From positions 81,044-145,043 of the forward strand of contig JAUZSQ010000110.1 in assembly GCA_030949325.1 (NCBI GenBank): a stretch of 64,000 bases of DNA, in the 5' to 3' direction. Below are positions 46,092-55,577 of the stretch, one piece after another (position 1 is the stretch's first letter; every line of letters begins with the position of its first letter). The notes below the pieces were generated by a model that was not told the origin of the DNA, searched no databases, and worked only from the letters and a program-made list of their open reading frames with translations. The stretch is from Sulfurovum sp. (lineage in GTDB: Bacteria > Campylobacterota > Campylobacteria > Campylobacterales > Sulfurovaceae). A program made the translations under genes and the position numbers.

Positions 46092-47601
46092 AGTCATAGA
46101 CAACAAATTTAGTACATTGCTCACAGAGATTAGAAAGGTTTTTGCTACTTCTAAAGAGAGTATTTGGGATAAGCGAAATAAGCTTAAAATTGTGAATCTC
46201 GCCGAATCTAAAGAAGAGTTGATTATCAAATCTTTTAAGGTTCCTCACTTTATTAATAAAATTGCATATACTTTTTTGCGTGATTCTAAAGCACAGAGGT
46301 CTTATTGTAATAGCCATAAGATTGTAGAATTTGTGCCTAAACCTATAGGGTATTCAGAGTTTTTTAAATTTGGATTACTCTATGATAGTTATTTTATTTG
46401 TGAGAAATATGATTATGATTTTACCATTAGAGAACCTCTAAGCCAAAAAGACTTTCCTAATAAGGCTATTATCTTTAAAGCTTTTGCCAAATTTACCCAT
46501 GCACTTCATCGTAAAGGGGTAGAACATTTAGACTATTCTCCAGGTAATATTCTTATCAAAAAGTTAGATACGCATCTGTATGAATTCAAGATTATTGACC
46601 TTAATCGTATGAAGTTTAAGAAATTTACCAAAAAAGAATGCCTTGAAAACTTTGCTAAACTTTGGTCAAATGATGATGATTTACAATTGATTATTTCTGA
46701 ATATGCAAAACTGATTGATATGGAGTGCAAAGAAGCCTTAGAAATTGTACGCAAGGCATCACAAAAGCATAAAGATAAAAAGAATTTTAAAAAAAAATGG
46801 TTCAAGTATTTCAAGCGTATCAAAGTCAGTAAAGCAGATATCCAAAAGAGAAAACATTTGTTGTCTCATATTTCTGTAGTGATTATGGCAAAGAATGCCT
46901 CAGCAACAATAGCCGAAACCTTGGATGCCTTAGAATATTTTGATGAAGTGATTTTGTATTTAAATGATTCTTGTGATGATACCAAATCGATAGCCCAAGC
47001 TTACCCTAATGTTAAAATTATTGAAGGTGAGTTTTTGGGTTTTGGTGCGACAAAAAACAAAGCAGGAGAATACAGTACACATGATTGGATACTTTCTTTA
47101 GACAGTGATGAAGTACTCAATCCCACACTTTTATATGAAATGACGCAATTAGATTTTGAGGATATTCAAAGAGTCTATGCTTTAAAACGGATGAACTACT
47201 TCTTGGGAAGAAAAACGCAACATAACAATACGATTATACGGATGTATAATAAAACACATACTTCCTTTGATAATAGTATTGTCCATGAAAAGATTTTGGT
47301 ACCTAAATATACAAAAGTAGTCAAGCTAAAGCATAGTTTTAAGCATTTGTATATTTTGAATATCAATCAAACTTTATATAAAATGATTCACTATACAGAC
47401 TTGGGTTCTAAGGATACAAGAATATGTTTCTTTTCTTTAGTGATTTTAAAAAGTATATTTGCTTTTTTTAAAACGTATATATTAGAAAGAGAAGTTTTAA
47501 GTGGGTGGATTGGATTTACACTAGCGGTAAATGCATCGAATAGAAGGTATTATAAATATTTAAAGCAATTTATTAATTGCCAAAAGGATAAAAAACTTTA
47601 G
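46081..47601 (+). CDS. LPS-kinase-like/GT2 glycosyltransferase fusion, copy 1
   Basis: 506 residues, intact. Residues 1-235: a small kinase fold of the Kdo-kinase/InaA type with catalytic loop VEHLDYSPGNILI (HxDxxxxN) and FKIIDLNRM in place of DFG. Residues 260-506: a GT2 glycosyltransferase with ISVVIMAKNASATIAETLDA, ILSLDSDEVLNP (DxD) and RMNYFLGRKTQHN, like WaaE core transferases. The fusion would phosphorylate and glycosylate the LPS core. Its stop overlaps the convergent gene at 47598. Confidence 0.8.
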   Translation: MKYEVIDNKFSTLLTEIRKVFATSKESIWDKRNKLKIVNLAESKEELIIKSFKVPHFINKIAYTFLRDSKAQRSYCNSHKIVEFVPKPIGYSEFFKFGLLYDSYFICEKYDYDFTIREPLSQKDFPNKAIIFKAFAKFTHALHRKGVEHLDYSPGNILIKKLDTHLYEFKIIDLNRMKFKKFTKKECLENFAKLWSNDDDLQLIISEYAKLIDMECKEALEIVRKASQKHKDKKNFKKKWFKYFKRIKVSKADIQKRKHLLSHISVVIMAKNASATIAETLDALEYFDEVILYLNDSCDDTKSIAQAYPNVKIIEGEFLGFGATKNKAGEYSTHDWILSLDSDEVLNPTLLYEMTQLDFEDIQRVYALKRMNYFLGRKTQHNNTIIRMYNKTHTSFDNSIVHEKILVPKYTKVVKLKHSFKHLYILNINQTLYKMIHYTDLGSKDTRICFFSLVILKSIFAFFKTYILEREVLSGWIGFTLAVNASNRRYYKYLKQFINCQKDKKL

Positions 47602-48668
47602 ATAAATTTCCAATATTTAAGTTCTTTTCTGAGCTTCATATTTCTAATAATGTTTAAAGGTTTTTTTTGAGAGAGGATAATATCTCCGTTGAGCATACGA
47701 TGTATAATATCAAGTACACGATAACTAGATAGACCATCAAAATAGGGATGAAACTTTATGACTTCTTGTGCTATATTCCCTTGATATTTATGGAGATTAT
47801 TTAGTACTGATACTAGAGTACTTTCTAGCATATAAATATTTTTTATATTTATAATACTGGCTTCTTCTTCTTGTGTTTGAAAAGTAATTACGGGTTTCTT
47901 TTGGGAGAGAAATTCATACATAATAGAGGAGGTATCACAAAGCATAATATCTGCAAGTTTAAAATATTGTATGACTTGAGTAGAGGCTATAAATGTGATA
48001 TTTTTAGCTTTTATATTACGATATAATCTTAGTACTTCTTCATCTATTTTAGGATGTAAGGTAATATACCAATGATAATTATATTTTTTTATCATATGTA
48101 GAATAAAAGGATATAAAGTTTTAGCTTTTGTAAATCTAGGGCTAAAGGTTGAAGCAAAGAAAATGGATTTTACTTTAATTTCTTTTGATATGGGTTCTAT
48201 AGGAAATAAAGGGTCTAATTTACTCCAACCTGTTTCTTGTACGTAAAAATATTTATATTTTTTGGATAAGCTTATAAATTTAGAAGTAGAACTAGGTCCT
48301 TGAGTACAGTATAAATCAAACATTCCTCTGATTATATAGTGATAAATTTGTCCACTTTTTTTGATTTTTTTACTTGGTAATCCATGAAAAACCTCTACTT
48401 TAAGACCAGGAATAAAAGAAGGAACCACATTACCTGGCACAATAACAACATGGGGATAATATTGTAAGACCTCTTTAATATTTTTTAATTGTATCTCATC
48501 TGTATGTAAATTGTGTATATTTATTTCGTTACCATATAAGAACCATCTTACTTGATCTCCCTGATGAATAATAGCTTCTTGAAGAGGACGGAGTATGGGA
48601 AAACTATAGTCTTGTGAAAGAAAAAATAAATATCGTATATTTTTGGTATGATTTTTAGTATTTTCCAT
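47598..48668 (-). CDS. CDP-glycerol glycerophosphotransferase-like protein
   Basis: 356 residues on the opposite strand to its neighbours. Features: EVLQYYPHVVIVPGNVVPSF, VEVFHGLPSKK, GMFDLYCTQGPSSTSKF, ETGWSKLDPLFP, WYITLHPKI and LADIMLCDTSSIMYEFLSQK (nucleotide-binding ADxxxxDxSS). It is clearly related to the plus-strand gene at 53442, which suggests that this locus has been inverted and duplicated. Strongly AT-rich. Divergent from the chimeric ORF at 48755. Confidence 0.72.
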   Translation of the reverse strand: MENTKNHTKNIRYLFFLSQDYSFPILRPLQEAIIHQGDQVRWFLYGNEINIHNLHTDEIQLKNIKEVLQYYPHVVIVPGNVVPSFIPGLKVEVFHGLPSKKIKKSGQIYHYIIRGMFDLYCTQGPSSTSKFISLSKKYKYFYVQETGWSKLDPLFPIEPISKEIKVKSIFFASTFSPRFTKAKTLYPFILHMIKKYNYHWYITLHPKIDEEVLRLYRNIKAKNITFIASTQVIQYFKLADIMLCDTSSIMYEFLSQKKPVITFQTQEEEASIINIKNIYMLESTLVSVLNNLHKYQGNIAQEVIKFHPYFDGLSSYRVLDIIHRMLNGDIILSQKKPLNIIRNMKLRKELKYWKFI

Positions 48669-48754
48669 ATAACTTTCTTCTTTTGGTAGAAATTTTGATA
48701 CAGAAGTAGAATATCATAATTAAGGTTAGGGTATAATTTAAATAAAGATTCTTG

Positions 48755-49219
48755 ATGAAAGTAACATTTATATGGGATATATACTCCGACGAACCTTATC
48801 CTCTCCAAAATAAAGTCTATAAAAAAAAGATGCGTCGAAGATATATTTGGCCCTATCTTCCTCTGAGTATTATATTAATGGCAGACATCATGATTTCAGA
48901 TGAAAGTTCTGCTATTTTTGAGTTTGCCTCTTTGAATAAACCTGTGATTATCAATAGGTTTTTAACCTTAAGGTGGAGCTATTATCTCAATCCTAAAAAA
49001 ATACTCAAACGTATGGATAAAGGCATGAATAACTATAAAAAGATAGGTACCAATCCTTCAAGCTATAAAGAAATGATAGAAGCCACACATCGTGCATTAA
49101 AAGACAAGAGTACCTTTGAAGTCCAGCGTTTGGAGATGGTAAAAGATATTTGTGGTCTTGTAGATGGACAAGCTTCTATGCGTATTACTAAAGTGATAAA
49201 GGATGTCTGTGGCTTCTAA
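48755..49219 (+). pseudogene. Chimeric ORF: start of the GH-like gene joined to the end of the glycerophosphotransferase gene
   Basis: 154 residues. The first about 38 (FIWDIYSDEPYPLQNKVYKK onward to YLPLSI) match the start of the gene at 54479 (FIWDKYSDQPYPIKDKAYKK). From ILMADIMISDESSAIFEF it is the C-terminal part of the gene at 43360. The junction is at about 48870 in TATTATATTAATGG, where both parents share short homology. It lacks the N-terminal domain of the transferase and is unlikely to be active. It marks one edge of the 3.3-kb repeat. Confidence 0.8.
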
Positions 49220-49673
49220 AATCATCTTGACCTATGGTACTTTTGATATGTTTCATGTAGGGCATTTAGCACTTTTAAAAAGATTAAAGGCTTTAGGTGA
49301 TGTTTTGATTGTGGCTGTATCTTCTGATGAGTTCAATTTGATTAAAGGTAAAAAAACCTTAATTCCTTATGCACAAAGAGCCAGTATCGTCGAAGCCATT
49401 AAATATGTAGATAAAGTCATCAAAGAAGAAAATTGGGAACAAAAAAAAGAAGATATTCTCAAATACCATGTAGATATTTTTGCTATGGGTGATGATTGGA
49501 AAGGTAAATTTGATGATTTAAAATCTCATTGTGAAGTAAAATATTTACCCCGTACGGAGGGTATTTCTTCTACACAGTTAAAACAGCAACTCAAAAATAT
49601 TTCTAAGATTAATATCAAAGACATTAGTCAAGCATTTGAAATTTTAGAAAGGCTCAAAAATGACTTTAGCTAA
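49203..49673 (+). CDS. tagD: Glycerol-3-phosphate cytidylyltransferase-like protein, copy 2
   Basis: 156 residues, protein identical to the copy at 44424. DNA differs only at scattered silent sites (for example AAGGCTTTAGG against AAAGCCTTAGG). Overlaps the chimeric ORF by 17 bp and the ligase gene by 14 bp, as in copy 1. Confidence 0.83.
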   Translation: MSVASKIILTYGTFDMFHVGHLALLKRLKALGDVLIVAVSSDEFNLIKGKKTLIPYAQRASIVEAIKYVDKVIKEENWEQKKEDILKYHVDIFAMGDDWKGKFDDLKSHCEVKYLPRTEGISSTQLKQQLKNISKINIKDISQAFEILERLKNDFS

Positions 49674-50868
49674 ACTACCTATTACAAGCTATATCAACTT
49701 TATAGTCATCGCCTATGCTTTTATTGTACCTATATCAAGGGCAGGTATTGTATTCTTTTCTCTTTTGCTCATACTCTTGTGGTTATTTGAAGGAGGGTTC
49801 CAAGCTAAATATAGACTTTTGTCTCAAAATAAAGTGATACTCGCACTCTTGGGATTTTTGCTTTTTAATATACTCTCTTTGTTGTGGAGTAATAATGTGG
49901 GTGATGCTTATCATTATATTGTCAAGTATTGGTATTTTTTACCTATGATTGTACTTTTTACTTCGGTACAAAAAGCTTCTATTCCCAAAATACTCTCGGC
50001 TTTTATCGCAGGGATGTTTGTGAGTGAAATGCTCTCTTATGGGGTATTTTTTGAAGTATGGGAATTTAAACATGCCACAGCTGAAAATCCTTCACCTTTT
50101 ATGCATCATATTGAATACAGTATCTTTTTGGCTTTTACAGCCTTGATTATCTTGGGGCGTATTTTTAACCATAAGGAAGTAAAATACCAATTACTCTATA
50201 GTCTGTTTTTTATGAGTATTATAGGAAATTTATTTCTCACCGCAGGGAGGACAGGACAGATTGCCTTTCTTGTAGGTATTTTTGTGTTGGCGTTTATTAG
50301 TTTTCAAAATAAATTCAAAGCTTTTGTGGTTTTTGTGTTACTCAGTAGCTTTATTAGTTTTATAGCATTTAATTTTAGTAGTACTTTTCATCAGCGTATT
50401 CTTGCAGCCAAAACAAACATACTCCATGCCATTGAAGACCAAAAGTATTGTAGTTCGTTGGGTGCTAGAATAGGGGCATGTATTGTCGTGGGTGACATGA
50501 TACTCTCTGACCCTCTTTTAGGTGTAGGTATTATAGACAATATGGAAGTATTCCATGCAAAAATTGATAAAGATTATCCCCAAATGCAATGTCTACATCT
50601 AAGCTTTATGCATTTACATAACCAATTTTGGCAAATTACTACGCAGTTAGGGCTTGTAGGATTATTCTTATTTCTTATGCTCTTTTATAGGATATTTACC
50701 CTCAATATTAGAGAGCACGAGTATAGTAATATCAAATATGTGTATGTCATACTTCTGATGTTTGCATTTATCCCAGAAGTGCTTTTTCATAGACAATTCT
50801 CCATGGCATTGTTTACTTTGATAGTAGGATTACTGTTAGCCCAATATAGGATAGAGAATGAAGTATGA
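49660..50868 (+). CDS. waaL: O-antigen ligase-like membrane protein, copy 2 (intact)
   Basis: 402 residues, complete. Differs from copy 1 mainly in the first 40 residues (IAYAFIVPISRAG against IMYAFILPISRAG; EGGFQ against EAGFQ). The C-terminus HEYSNIKYVYVILLMFAFIP shows how copy 1 would read without its two indels. Overlaps the kinase-GT2 fusion by 11 bp. Confidence 0.8.
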   Translation: MTLAKLPITSYINFIVIAYAFIVPISRAGIVFFSLLLILLWLFEGGFQAKYRLLSQNKVILALLGFLLFNILSLLWSNNVGDAYHYIVKYWYFLPMIVLFTSVQKASIPKILSAFIAGMFVSEMLSYGVFFEVWEFKHATAENPSPFMHHIEYSIFLAFTALIILGRIFNHKEVKYQLLYSLFFMSIIGNLFLTAGRTGQIAFLVGIFVLAFISFQNKFKAFVVFVLLSSFISFIAFNFSSTFHQRILAAKTNILHAIEDQKYCSSLGARIGACIVVGDMILSDPLLGVGIIDNMEVFHAKIDKDYPQMQCLHLSFMHLHNQFWQITTQLGLVGLFLFLMLFYRIFTLNIREHEYSNIKYVYVILLMFAFIPEVLFHRQFSMALFTLIVGLLLAQYRIENEV

Positions 50869-52378
50869 AGTCATAGACAACAAATTTAGTACATTGCTCA
50901 CAGAGATTAGAAAGGTTTTTGCTACTTCTAAAGAGAGTATTTGGGATAAGCGAAATAAGCTTAAAATTGTGAATCTCGCCGAATCTAAAGAAGAGTTGAT
51001 TATCAAATCTTTTAAGGTTCCTCACTTTATTAATAAAATTGCATATACTTTTTGCGTGATTCTAAAGCACAGAGGTCTTATTGTAATAGCCATAAGATTG
51101 TAGAATTTGTGCCTAAACCTATAGGGTATTCAGAGTTTTTTAAATTTGGATTACTCTATGATAGTTATTTTATTTGTGAAAAATATGATTATGATTTTAC
51201 CATTAGAGAACCTCTAACCCAAAAAGACTTTCCTAATAAGGCTATTATCTTTAAAGCTTTTGCCAAATTTACCCATGCACTTCATCGTAAAGGGGGTAGA
51301 ACATTTAGACTATTCTCAGGGTAATATTCTTATCAAAAAGTTAGATACGCATCTGTATGAATTCAAGATTATTGACCTTAATCGTATGAAGTTTAAGAAA
51401 TTTACCAAAAAAGAATGCCTTGAAAACTTTGCTAAACTTTGGTCAAATGATGATGATTTAAAATTAATTATTTCTGAATATGCAAAACTGATTGATATGG
51501 AGTGCAAAGAAGCCTTAGAAATTGTACGCAAGGCATCACAAAAGCATAAAGATAAAAAGAATTTTAAAAAGAAATGGTTCAAGTATTTTAAGCGTATCAA
51601 AGTCAGCAAAGCAGATATCCAAAAGAGAAAAAAGTTGTTGTCTCATATTTCTGTAGTGATTATGGCAAAGAATGCCTCAGCAACGATAGCCGAAACCTTG
51701 GATGCCTTAGAGTATTTTGATGAAGTGATTTTGTATTTAAATGATTCTTGTGATGATACCAAATCGATAGCCCAAGCTTACCCTAATGTTAAAATTATTG
51801 AAGGTGATTTTTTGGGATTTGGAGCAACGAAAAACAAAGCAGGAGAGTATAGTACACATAATTGGATACTTTCTTTAGACAGTGATGAAGTACTCAATCC
51901 CACACTTTTATATGAAATGACGCAATTAGATTTTGAGGATATTCAAAGAGTCTATGCTTTAAAACGGATGAACTACTTCTTGGGAAGGAAAACCCAACAT
52001 AACAATACGATTATACGGATGTATAATAAAACACATACTTCCTTTGATAATAGTATTGTCCATGAAAAGATTTTGGTACCTAAAAATACAAAAGTAGTCA
52101 AGCTAAAGCATAGTTTTAAGCATTTGTATATTTTGAATATCAATCAAACTTTACATAAAATGATTCACTATACAGACTTGGGTTCTAAAGACAAGGAAAT
52201 GTGCTTTTTTATTGTAGTCATTGCCAAATCGGTTTTTGCGTTCTTTAAGACCTATATTTTACAAGGTAATATTAGCAAAGGTTGGGTGGGCTATGCCTTG
52301 GCAGTCAATTCTGCGAATAAGCGACATTATAAATATCTGAAACAATATATTAACTGTATTGAAAAGGAAAAATCATGA
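50858..52378 (+). CDS. LPS-kinase-like/GT2 glycosyltransferase fusion, copy 2 (frameshifts near 51052 and 51290)
   Basis: About 506 residues when joined. One T is missing at ACTTTTTGCG (copy 1 has one more) and one G is extra at AAAGGGGGTAG; copy 1 is open at both sites, so copy 2 is likely intact in the cell. After TDLGSKD the two copies diverge strongly (CFFIVVIAKSVFAFF and GNISKGWVGYALAVN here), marking the end of high identity. The two versions may therefore have different transfer specificities at the extreme C-terminus. Confidence 0.78.
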
Positions 52379-52391
52379 AAAAGAAAAAATC

Positions 52392-53439
52392 ATGAAAATT
52401 TTGGTCACAGGTACAGCAGGGTTTATAGGCTTTCATTTAGCCAAGTATCTTCTTGAACGTGGAGATGAAGTTGTTGGCATAGACAATATCAATGATTATT
52501 ATGATATCAATTTAAAACATGCACGTCTGCTAGAACTGGGTATAGTGCCTGATCAAGAGGGTAGTAAAATACTTTCTACACGCTACGAGAGTCATTCTTT
52601 TATACAAATGGACATAGCAAATACCCAAGCCATAGAAAGACTCTTTAAGGAAGAAAAGTTTGATGCTGTTTGTAATCTTGCAGCCCAAGCAGGGGTACGA
52701 TACTCTCTTGAAAATCCACATACCTATATACAAAGTAATATTGTAGGGTTTATGAATATTTTAGAATCTTGTAGACATAATAAGGTGATGAATCTCTCTT
52801 ACGCCTCTAGTTCCTCTATCTATGGACTCAATACGTTCTCAACCGTTTAAGACCTCTGACCATACCGACCATCAAGTGAGTATCTATGCAGCGACGAAGA
52901 AATCCAATGAAATGATGGCACATACTTATGCCCATCTTTATGGTATTGCTACAACGGGATTACGGTTTTTTACCGTCTATGGTCCATGGGGTAGACCTGA
53001 TATGGCGCCAATGCTTTTTAGTGATGCGATATTACATGAACGTCCTATTAATATTTTTAATCATGGCAAGATGAGTAGGGATTTTACCTATATTGATGAT
53101 GTGATTGAAGGGCTTGTCAAAGTTATAGACAATCCAGCAAAAAGCTCAAAGAATTTTGATACGAACCTACCAAACCCTTCTGCATCCACTGCACCTTATC
53201 GTATTTATAATATTGGTCAAAATGCACCTTTGTCTTTGATGAATTTTGTTGAGACCATAGAAGAAGCATTAGGCATGAAGGCAAAAAAGAATTTTATGGA
53301 TATGCAAGATGGAGATGTAGTTTCTACCTATGCTGATGTTTCTGATTTGATACAAGATTTTGACTATAAACCTAGTACCTCATTGCAAAGTGGTATTGCA
53401 CAGTTTGTGATTTGGTATAAAGATTTTTATAAAGTATAA
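52392..53439 (+). CDS. NAD-dependent epimerase, UDP-glucuronate 4-epimerase-like (frameshift near 52838)
   Basis: About 349 residues from ATG 52392. Rossmann motif VTGTAGFIGFHLAKYLLERG, GIDNINDYYDINLKHARL, NLAAQAGVRYSLENPHTY, then SYASSSSIYGLN before the frame break and HQVSIYAATKKSNEMMAHTY (YxxxK) after it, with GLRFFTVYGPWGRPDMA. This set fits UDP-glucuronate 4-epimerases. It would supply UDP-galacturonate for the surface glycan. Located between the second kinase-GT2 copy and the next transferase. Confidence 0.82.
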
Positions 53440-53441
53440 AT

Positions 53442-54467
53442 ATGAAGCATTTTTTAATATATATTTCACAACCCTATAGTATCCCCATAGGAGTCCCTCT
53501 ACAACAAGAGATAGAACGCAGAGGCTTTAGGGTCAAGTGGTTTTGTGATGAGATACAAACGCAGGAAAACTTTAGAGACAAGCAGAGACTCTTAAAAAGT
53601 GTAGAAGAAGTATTAGCCTATCATCCTGATGTGGTTTTAGTAGCTAGTAATGAAGTACCTGATTTCTTTTCAGGCTTAAAAGTACAAATATTTCATGGAT
53701 TCTCTGTAGGTAAACGTACTGAGGCTAAGGGACATTTTAATATACGAGGATTTTTTGACCTTTATTGTACCCAAGGTGCTAGTACAACAGAGCCGTTTAA
53801 ACTTTTAAGTAAAAAACATACATATTTTAAAGTAGTTGAGACAGGGTGGTCAAAAGTAGATGCCCTTTTTCCTTTAGAACATACGAACAATAAAAAGCCT
53901 ATTGTCATGATAAGCTCTACCTTTACAAGCCGTTTGAGTTTGGCTCAAAATGTAGAAGCTATGGATGAGATAAAACGTCTCATCTCAACTAAAAAGTGGT
54001 TTTTTATTGCTGTCTTGCATCCAAAAATAGAAGCTAAGATTGTAAATGCATTTAAAGCGATGCAAAATGAATACTTCACTTTTTATGATACTACAGATTT
54101 AGTGCCATTGTCTCAAAAGGTCGATGTCATGCTTTCAGATACGACTTCGGCTATTACAGAATTTATTTTACAAAAGAAACCTGTGGTTACTCTCAATAAT
54201 AATCAACCTCTTCCCCATCTTATCAATATTACGCAGGTTCAAAAGATAGAAGAAGCATTAGAATATGCCTTGAGTCAGCCTAGTGCAGTAATGCAAAATA
54301 TTGAAGACTTTATTTTGCATACTCACCCCTTTGATGATGGTAAATCTAGCAAGAGGGTGATTGATGCGTGTTTAGATTTTTTGGAAAAAGATACGATAAA
54401 AAGAAAGCCTTTAAACCTCATTCGTCGCTATAAAATACGCAAAAAATTACAATATTTTAAAAGATAA
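53442..54467 (+). CDS. CDP-glycerol glycerophosphotransferase-like protein
   Basis: 341 residues, intact. Same layout as the minus-strand gene at 47598: EVLAYHPDVVLVASNEVPDF, VQIFHGFSVGK, FFDLYCTQGASTTEPFKLL, ETGWSKVDALFPLE, FFIAVLHPKI, KVDVMLSDTTSAITEFILQK. Ends with basic LNLIRRYKIRKKLQYFKR, a possible membrane-surface anchor. It starts 2 bp after the epimerase stop and precedes the GH-like gene by 11 bp, so they form one transcript. Confidence 0.75.
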   Translation: MKHFLIYISQPYSIPIGVPLQQEIERRGFRVKWFCDEIQTQENFRDKQRLLKSVEEVLAYHPDVVLVASNEVPDFFSGLKVQIFHGFSVGKRTEAKGHFNIRGFFDLYCTQGASTTEPFKLLSKKHTYFKVVETGWSKVDALFPLEHTNNKKPIVMISSTFTSRLSLAQNVEAMDEIKRLISTKKWFFIAVLHPKIEAKIVNAFKAMQNEYFTFYDTTDLVPLSQKVDVMLSDTTSAITEFILQKKPVVTLNNNQPLPHLINITQVQKIEEALEYALSQPSAVMQNIEDFILHTHPFDDGKSSKRVIDACLDFLEKDTIKRKPLNLIRRYKIRKKLQYFKR

Positions 54468-54478
54468 AAGGCTTATAG

Positions 54479-55531
54479 ATGCAAAAACCATTTATATGGG
54501 ACAAATACTCCGACCAACCGTATCCTATCAAAGATAAAGCCTATAAAAAACAGATGCGTCTTAAGCATAGTTGGGCATATATACCTCTACTTTGTATTAA
54601 TTTGATTGTCTTTCCTCTAAGTATTATGTTGATGACTTTTTTTAAAGGCAAAAGAGATACATCATTAGATTTTTATGGCTTGGGTGTAGATATAGACAAA
54701 GGCGAGATACAAACAACACTTATAGAAGAGCTAGGAGTGAAGCACTTGCTACTTCGTATGCCTTTATGGGATATGCAAAGGATTGATGGCTATGTGACTT
54801 TTGCCAAAAGTTTTGGAGAAGATAAGCAAATACTCATCAATATTATCCAAGATAGAGAACACATAGAAGATAAGGTATTGCTTCAACAAGATATAGAAAT
54901 TATCTTTGAAAAGTTTACACCCTTTGTGAGTGAATATCAAATAGGTCAGGCCATTAACCGTACGAAATGGGGATTCTTTTCTATGGATGAATACTTACAA
55001 TGGTTTATGTGTATTCAAAAGATTAGAGATGAGAAGTGTCCTAAGGTAAAACTCATAGGCTCTTCTGTGATTGACTTTGAATTTCATTATACCATTCGTA
55101 CGCTTTTTAACTTTTTTAGCATGAAGTATGATACTTTCTCTTCTTTACTTTATGTAGATAGGCGTGGGAGTCCCCATAATACACAAATGGGCATTTTTGA
55201 TACTAAAAATAAGATAAATATGCTTTATGCTTTGGTAAGGCTCTCTCCTAAAACAAGTAATAGTATTTATATTACAGAGGTCAATTGGCCCTTAGCCCAT
55301 ACAGCACCTTATGCACCTACTTCTGAACTTGAGTGCGTAGAGGAAGATATGTATGCTAAGTATATGCTAGAGTATCATACTATTGCCAAAGAGAGTAAAA
55401 AGATACAAAGAGTCTATTGGCATCAACTTATCGCCTCAGGATATGGCTTAGTAGATGATAGAGATGATAAAATACGTAAAACAGAAGCATTTTACACTTA
55501 TAAAAGGATGATAAAAGATGACAATATTTAA
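54479..55531 (+). CDS. Membrane-anchored TIM-barrel glycosidase-like protein
   Basis: 350 residues. Cytoplasmic N-terminus FIWDKYSDQPYPIKDKAYKK, one membrane segment (IPLLCINLIVFPLSIMLMTF), then an outer domain with GVDIDKGEIQTTLIEELGV, LLLRMPLWDM, QIGQAINRTKWGFFS and IYITEVNWPL, whose spacing of strand-end acids suggests a glycoside-hydrolase-like barrel (Glu in ITEVNWP as possible nucleophile). Family not certain. Its first 38 residues recur in the chimeric ORF at 48755, so a second copy once existed there. Confidence 0.55.
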   Translation: MQKPFIWDKYSDQPYPIKDKAYKKQMRLKHSWAYIPLLCINLIVFPLSIMLMTFFKGKRDTSLDFYGLGVDIDKGEIQTTLIEELGVKHLLLRMPLWDMQRIDGYVTFAKSFGEDKQILINIIQDREHIEDKVLLQQDIEIIFEKFTPFVSEYQIGQAINRTKWGFFSMDEYLQWFMCIQKIRDEKCPKVKLIGSSVIDFEFHYTIRTLFNFFSMKYDTFSSLLYVDRRGSPHNTQMGIFDTKNKINMLYALVRLSPKTSNSIYITEVNWPLAHTAPYAPTSELECVEEDMYAKYMLEYHTIAKESKKIQRVYWHQLIASGYGLVDDRDDKIRKTEAFYTYKRMIKDDNI

Positions 55532-55577
55532 AATACTCTTCAAGTATTATTTAGGAATGATAGCTATTTTTTTGTAA
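55518..55577 (+). pseudogene. Start of a gene cut off by the IS66-family element
   Basis: ATG 55518 overlaps the end of the GH-like gene and reads MTIFKILFKYYLGMIAIF before running into the IS left end (GTAA at 55574), where it stops at once. A basic-hydrophobic start like this suits a membrane protein. The rest of the gene is not found on the other side of the IS. Confidence 0.45.

Larger units (their letters stand above)
44091..47410 (+). repeat. Large direct repeat, copy 1 (about 3.3 kb)
   Basis: Near-identical to 48870-52190 at an offset of 4779 bp (4777 after the two extra bases in the ligase gene). It spans the end of the glycerophosphotransferase gene, tagD, waaL and most of the kinase-GT2 gene. 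Differences are scattered substitutions plus homopolymer indels. Beyond 47410 the sequences remain homologous but diverge, which suggests either gene conversion or an older duplication. Confidence 0.9.
48870..52190 (+). repeat. Large direct repeat, copy 2 (about 3.3 kb)
   Basis: Second copy of 44091-47410. Its left edge lies inside the chimeric ORF, where sequence from the start of a GH-like gene is joined to transferase sequence. Confidence 0.9.
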
